Below, piece after piece: positions 61,313-64,000 of a stretch of 64,000 nt of DNA. Positions within the stretch are counted from its first letter, which is position 1. Each line of letters opens with the position of its first letter. The position numbers and the translations under genes were made by a program. The stretch covers positions 2,085,813-2,149,812 of the forward strand of contig NZ_KE150412.1 of assembly GCF_000411255.1 (NCBI RefSeq). The letters are read 5' to 3'. Source of the stretch: Paenibacillus sp. HGH0039 (GTDB lineage: Bacteria; Bacillota; Bacilli; Paenibacillales; NBRC-103111). The notes beneath the pieces are model-generated. The model saw nothing but the letters and a program-made list of their open reading frames with translations, was not told where the DNA came from and made no database searches.

Positions 61313-62716
61313 CTAACTTATAGAATCCCAGATACCGGTGCGTTCCATCCATTCGGCAGCTTTCGCCGTATCGTCCGTAAGAAGGTTAATGTGCCCCATC
61401 TTGCGCTTCGTCTTGGCTTCGTCTTTTCCGTACAAATGAAGCTTTGGCGTTACCCCCGAATCGGAGGCCGCGCTTTCCTCGGAACAGAACCACTTCAGCA
61501 GAGGTTCCATATGCTCTCCGAGCACATTCACCATCACTACCGGTGTCAACAGTTCCGTAGGACCGAGAGGCAGATTGCAGATAGCCCGTACGTGCTGCTC
61601 AAACTGCGAAGTCAGGCAGGCTTCCATCGTATAATGTCCGGAGTTGTGCGGCCTTGGTGCGAGCTCGTTCACGAACAGCTCCCCGTCCTTCGTCAAAAAC
61701 ATCTCAACGGCGATCAACCCGACCGCTTTCATCGACTCCGCGATGCGTATCGCCAGACGTTCGGCTTCCTCTTGAACGGATGCGCTGATCCGAGCCGGCA
61801 CGATCGACATATGCAAAATATTCTCGACATGGATATTTTCCGCTGCCGGAAAAGCTTTCACCTCTCCGCGGGGACTCCGCGCCGCGATTACCGAAATTTC
61901 CTTCTCGAACCGGATGAACTGCTCGAGTACCAGATCCGTACCCGCCCGGCTCAGCTCGGCAAAAGCGTCGGGTATCTCATCCGCCGAGCGGATGACCCAC
62001 TGGCCTTTGCCGTCGTATCCGCCGGTCGCGGTCTTCAGCACGCAGGGGGTGCCGAATTTGCCGACAGCAACGCGAAGATCCTCTTCGCTGGCAATTTCGG
62101 CATATGGGGCCACCCTCACGCCGGCTGCCTCGATCGCACGCTTTTCGCGAAGCCTGTGCTGCGTCGTGTACAGCAAGGCGCTGCCCTGCGGCACATAGGC
62201 TTCCTGCGTCAGCAGTTTCGTCACCGCGGCGTCGACATTCTCGAATTCGTACGTGATGACGTCGGACACTCTCGCAAGCTCGCGCGCCGCGTCCACGTCT
62301 CCGTACGAAGCCTGGATCTGCCGGTCGGCCACTTGTCCGCACGGCGAGTCTGCGCCCGGTTCGAGTGTAACGAACCGGTAGCCCATGTTTCGGCCCGCAA
62401 GCGCCAGCATGCGGCCGAGCTGGCCGCCGCCCAGCACACCGATGGTGCTTCCGGGCGGGATGACTCTGTGCTGCATGGAAGATGTGCCCGCAGCCGCGGC
62501 AGTGGCGTCCTGCACCGCTGTCTCAGCTTTGGATTCTTTCCCTGTCTCAGCTTGGGGTGCCTGGACAGAAGTAGACTGGGTCGGCAGGGACGTTGGACCA
62601 TTAGTTCCAAAGTTAGAGCCATCCGTCTGTCCTGCTCGGTTTAAACCTTCGCTGTTAGTTAAGCTCCCGTTCAGCTTGCCCTTTGCTGTTTCTTCTCCGC
62701 TGTTTTTCGCTGTCAT
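61313..62716 (-). CDS. purK: N5-CAIR synthetase PurK with an N-terminal low-complexity extension
   Basis: 467 residues. The ATP-grasp enzyme proper begins near residue 82 ([24 protein letters not shown]), with [14 protein letters not shown] and [30 protein letters not shown] further on; it makes N5-CAIR from AIR, ATP and bicarbonate. The ~80 residues before it are Ser/Thr/Gly/Asn/Ala-rich and not found in normal PurK. I keep them because the ATG at 62716 overlaps the purE stop as ATGA, while the internal Met near residue 81 has no ribosome binding site. Confidence 0.93.
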   Translation of the reverse strand: MTAKNSGEETAKGKLNGSLTNSEGLNRAGQTDGSNFGTNGPTSLPTQSTSVQAPQAETGKESKAETAVQDATAAAAGTSSMQHRVIPPGSTIGVLGGGQLGRMLALAGRNMGYRFVTLEPGADSPCGQVADRQIQASYGDVDAARELARVSDVITYEFENVDAAVTKLLTQEAYVPQGSALLYTTQHRLREKRAIEAAGVRVAPYAEIASEEDLRVAVGKFGTPCVLKTATGGYDGKGQWVIRSADEIPDAFAELSRAGTDLVLEQFIRFEKEISVIAARSPRGEVKAFPAAENIHVENILHMSIVPARISASVQEEAERLAIRIAESMKAVGLIAVEMFLTKDGELFVNELAPRPHNSGHYTMEACLTSQFEQHVRAICNLPLGPTELLTPVVMVNVLGEHMEPLLKWFCSEESAASDSGVTPKLHLYGKDEAKTKRKMGHINLLTDDTAKAAEWMERTGIWDSIS

Positions 62717-63198
62717 TCAAGCTCACTCGCTTCCAACACTTGTGCTTTGATGCGTTCGCGGCGCTCACGCACTTTATTTTGAAGCTCGGGCTCGAATGCT
62801 CCAAAAATTTGCGCCGCCAGCAGTCCGGCATTCGCGGCTCCTGCCTCTCCGATCGCTACGGTAGCCACGGGAATACCCGCCGGCATCTGTACGATCGAGA
62901 GAAGGGAATCCAGCCCGTTCAGCGCTCTGCTTTTAACGGGAACCCCGATAACCGGCAACTCCGTCTTCGCTGCCACCATGCCCGGCAGATGAGCGGCGCC
63001 CCCTGCTCCCGCGATAATGACTCGCAGTCCGCGCTCAGCAGCCTGCTCGGCATATTGGAACATCAAGTCCGGTGTACGGTGTGCCGACACGACTTTTTTC
63101 TCATAAGGGATGCCGAATTCGTCCAGCACATCGCAAGCATGCTTCATCGTTTCCCAATCCGATTTACTTCCCATAATGACTCCAACTCGTGCTGACAT
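62713..63198 (-). CDS. purE: N5-CAIR mutase PurE
   Basis: 161 residues. [40 protein letters not shown] and [28 protein letters not shown] are the class I PurE motifs. It converts N5-CAIR to CAIR. First gene of the operon, about 75 bp after the riboswitch terminator. Its stop is coupled to purK. Confidence 0.97.
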   Translation of the reverse strand: MSARVGVIMGSKSDWETMKHACDVLDEFGIPYEKKVVSAHRTPDLMFQYAEQAAERGLRVIIAGAGGAAHLPGMVAAKTELPVIGVPVKSRALNGLDSLLSIVQMPAGIPVATVAIGEAGAANAGLLAAQIFGAFEPELQNKVRERRERIKAQVLEASELE

Positions 63199-63279
63199 CT
63201 CCGTAACCCGCCTTTACTATCATATTGGTAACCACTTTAAATAGAAAGCCCCAAGCCTCAGCTTTTCATCCCCGGACGC

Positions 63280-63323
63280 AAAAAAAGCCCAGAGATAGAT
63301 TGCTTCCTTCTATCTGCCGGACT
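63280..63323 (-). terminator. Riboswitch-controlled terminator before purE
   Basis: Minus strand AGATAGA / TCTATCT with outer pairs, followed by seven T. It lies about 50 bp past the guanine aptamer and would stop transcription when guanine is bound. Confidence 0.85.
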
Positions 63324-63374
63324 GCAAGAGACACAAACATAAGGCACCCCCGTCTGGGATCCCCTCGCTTCGCT

Positions 63375-63442
63375 CTCGTAGTCCAAAACTTTACGGCTTT
63401 TGGGTAGAAACTTTCGGGCCATATCCCCGATGATTATACGAG
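63375..63442 (-). ncRNA. Guanine riboswitch aptamer (purine class)
   Basis: P1 CTCGTA / TACGAG; conserved ATAATC, GATATGG, GTTTCTACC and the joining GGACTACGAG. Loops L2 and L3 have the usual sizes. The specificity base in GGAC-TAC (complement of 63381) is C, which pairs with guanine or hypoxanthine; adenine-type switches have U. It controls the purE-purD operon by termination. Confidence 0.95.
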
Positions 63443-63491
63443 ATTGTAAACATCTATATTTACGTGTTTTGTCAGGTATTGTCGCTCCTCT

Positions 63492-63520
63492 AGTGTACCA
63501 GTTACCTTTTTGCCTGTCAA
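63492..63520 (-). promoter_or_regulatory. Sigma-A promoter of the purine operon
   Basis: Minus strand TTGACA (63520-63515), 17-bp spacer, TACACT (63497-63492), about 50 bp upstream of the riboswitch. Confidence 0.85.
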
Positions 63521-63540
63521 ACGAAATACGAACATTCAAT

Positions 63541-63862
63541 TCATGAAAAAGAAGTAAAGTTCGCTTTCTGTTCTTAAAAGCCTTCTGAAAGGCTATTCAA
63601 AACCGTTTTCCTTAAACAGTTTAGTGAAAAAGCATGCTTATTTATCCTTAAATTTACAGGCCGCAACTCTTTAATATACGCTTTTTTTATAAGTCCTCGA
63701 TCTTGCGAAAACAATTTCTTATTTCATTCGACTTCTTTCAACAATTGGCTTACACTTTCTGTTTACAGGACCACCAGTTTTAAATAAAACACATCAAGCA
63801 GTCATTAAGTAGAGATCTTTTTAAGAAAAGGGACCTTTGATTTGTAAAAAGTAGAACAAACC
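63541..63862. other. AT-rich spacer between rRNA terminator and purine promoter
   Basis: About 320 bp, no gene recognised. A short AGCC-TTCTGAAA-GGCT hairpin lies near 63578. PurR-box-like sites could be here, but I see no clear pair. Confidence 0.5.
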
Positions 63863-63902
63863 AAAAAGAGCCCTCTTGAACGGTTACGTTCAAAAGGACT
63901 CT
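63863..63902 (-). terminator. Terminator of the rRNA operon
   Basis: Minus strand GAGTCC-TTTGAACG / CGTTCAA-GGGCTC hairpin followed by TTTTTGG, directly after the 5S gene. Confidence 0.85.
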
Positions 63903-63907
63903 CATTT

Positions 63908-64000
63908 GCTTGGCAACGTCCTACTCTCCCAGGACCCTTCGGTCCAAGTACCATCGGCGCTGGAAGGCTTAACGGTCGTGTTCGGGATGGGTACGCGTGG
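63908..64000 (-). rRNA. rrf: 5S rRNA, 3' part (cut by the window edge)
   Basis: On the minus strand the sequence holds the universally conserved 5S segments CCATCCCGAACACG, GTTAAGCC, CCAGCGCCGATGGTACTTGG and GGGAGAGTAGGACGTTGCCA. About 25 bases of the 5' end are outside the window, so it is partial. The 23S and 16S genes should lie further to the right. Confidence 0.97.

Overview
The window looks like chromosomal DNA of a Paenibacillus-type Bacillota (Paenibacillaceae or a close relative). The evidence is a complete Bacillales-order purine operon behind a guanine riboswitch, strong AGGAGG-type ribosome binding sites, a YqfQ/VrrA-like protein, YerC, and a two-domain CbiX/SirB chelatase. Nearly all housekeeping genes are on the minus strand. 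The 3' part of a 5S rRNA gene enters at the right edge, so an rRNA operon lies just outside the window.

Layout. 0.3-4.8 kb: sulfonate/taurine-type ABC transporter with an arylsulfotransferase-like enzyme. 4.9-5.9 kb: MarR regulator with an unusual long tail, a leader hairpin and tandem operator-like repeats. 6.2-8.9 kb: small, mostly uncharacterised genes including a DUF4180 protein and a P-loop kinase-like protein. 8.9-10.9 kb: TetR-GNAT pair with a clear palindromic operator, then a small secreted protein. 11.3-18.9 kb: a compact module that I read as a candidate peptide secretion/maturation system. It has a 45-residue six-cysteine peptide, two thioredoxin-like proteins, an ABC exporter, a MauE-like membrane protein and two accessory proteins in one translationally coupled operon. 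A hybrid sensor kinase gene diverges from it and a stand-alone winged-helix gene sits at its far end. 19-22 kb: amino acid permease and a Fur-boxed siderophore-binding lipoprotein.

22.1-24.1 kb: a Ro60/Rsr (TROVE) gene preceded by three tandem Y RNA-like genes. The most distal one contains a circularly permuted tRNA-Lys-like domain. 24.5-28.4 kb: miscellaneous genes. 28.7-30.6 kb: an orphan flagellin with a large non-flagellin insert. 31-36.6 kb: a visibly AT-richer giant DUF4011-helicase-nuclease gene of the anti-phage type. 37.0-40.2 kb: a decayed island (frameshifted acetyltransferase, phosphotransferase, three serine-recombinase relics) bracketed by two copies of the 3' end of rlmCD, which mark its insertion site.

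40.1-44.4 kb: sirB-dagK-rlmCD operon, where RlmCD carries long disordered additions. 44.8-48.8 kb: yerC, yqfQ-like, a DCC-family protein, a MORN-repeat protein and a 50-residue membrane protein. 48.9-63.6 kb: the purine operon, transcribed leftwards as purEKBCSQLFMNHD from a consensus promoter through a guanine riboswitch. It ends in a 3' region holding a 39-bp tandem repeat array ahead of the terminator.

The observations most worth following are the Y RNA array with its permuted tRNA mimic, the six-cysteine peptide operon, and the rlmCD attachment-site scar.
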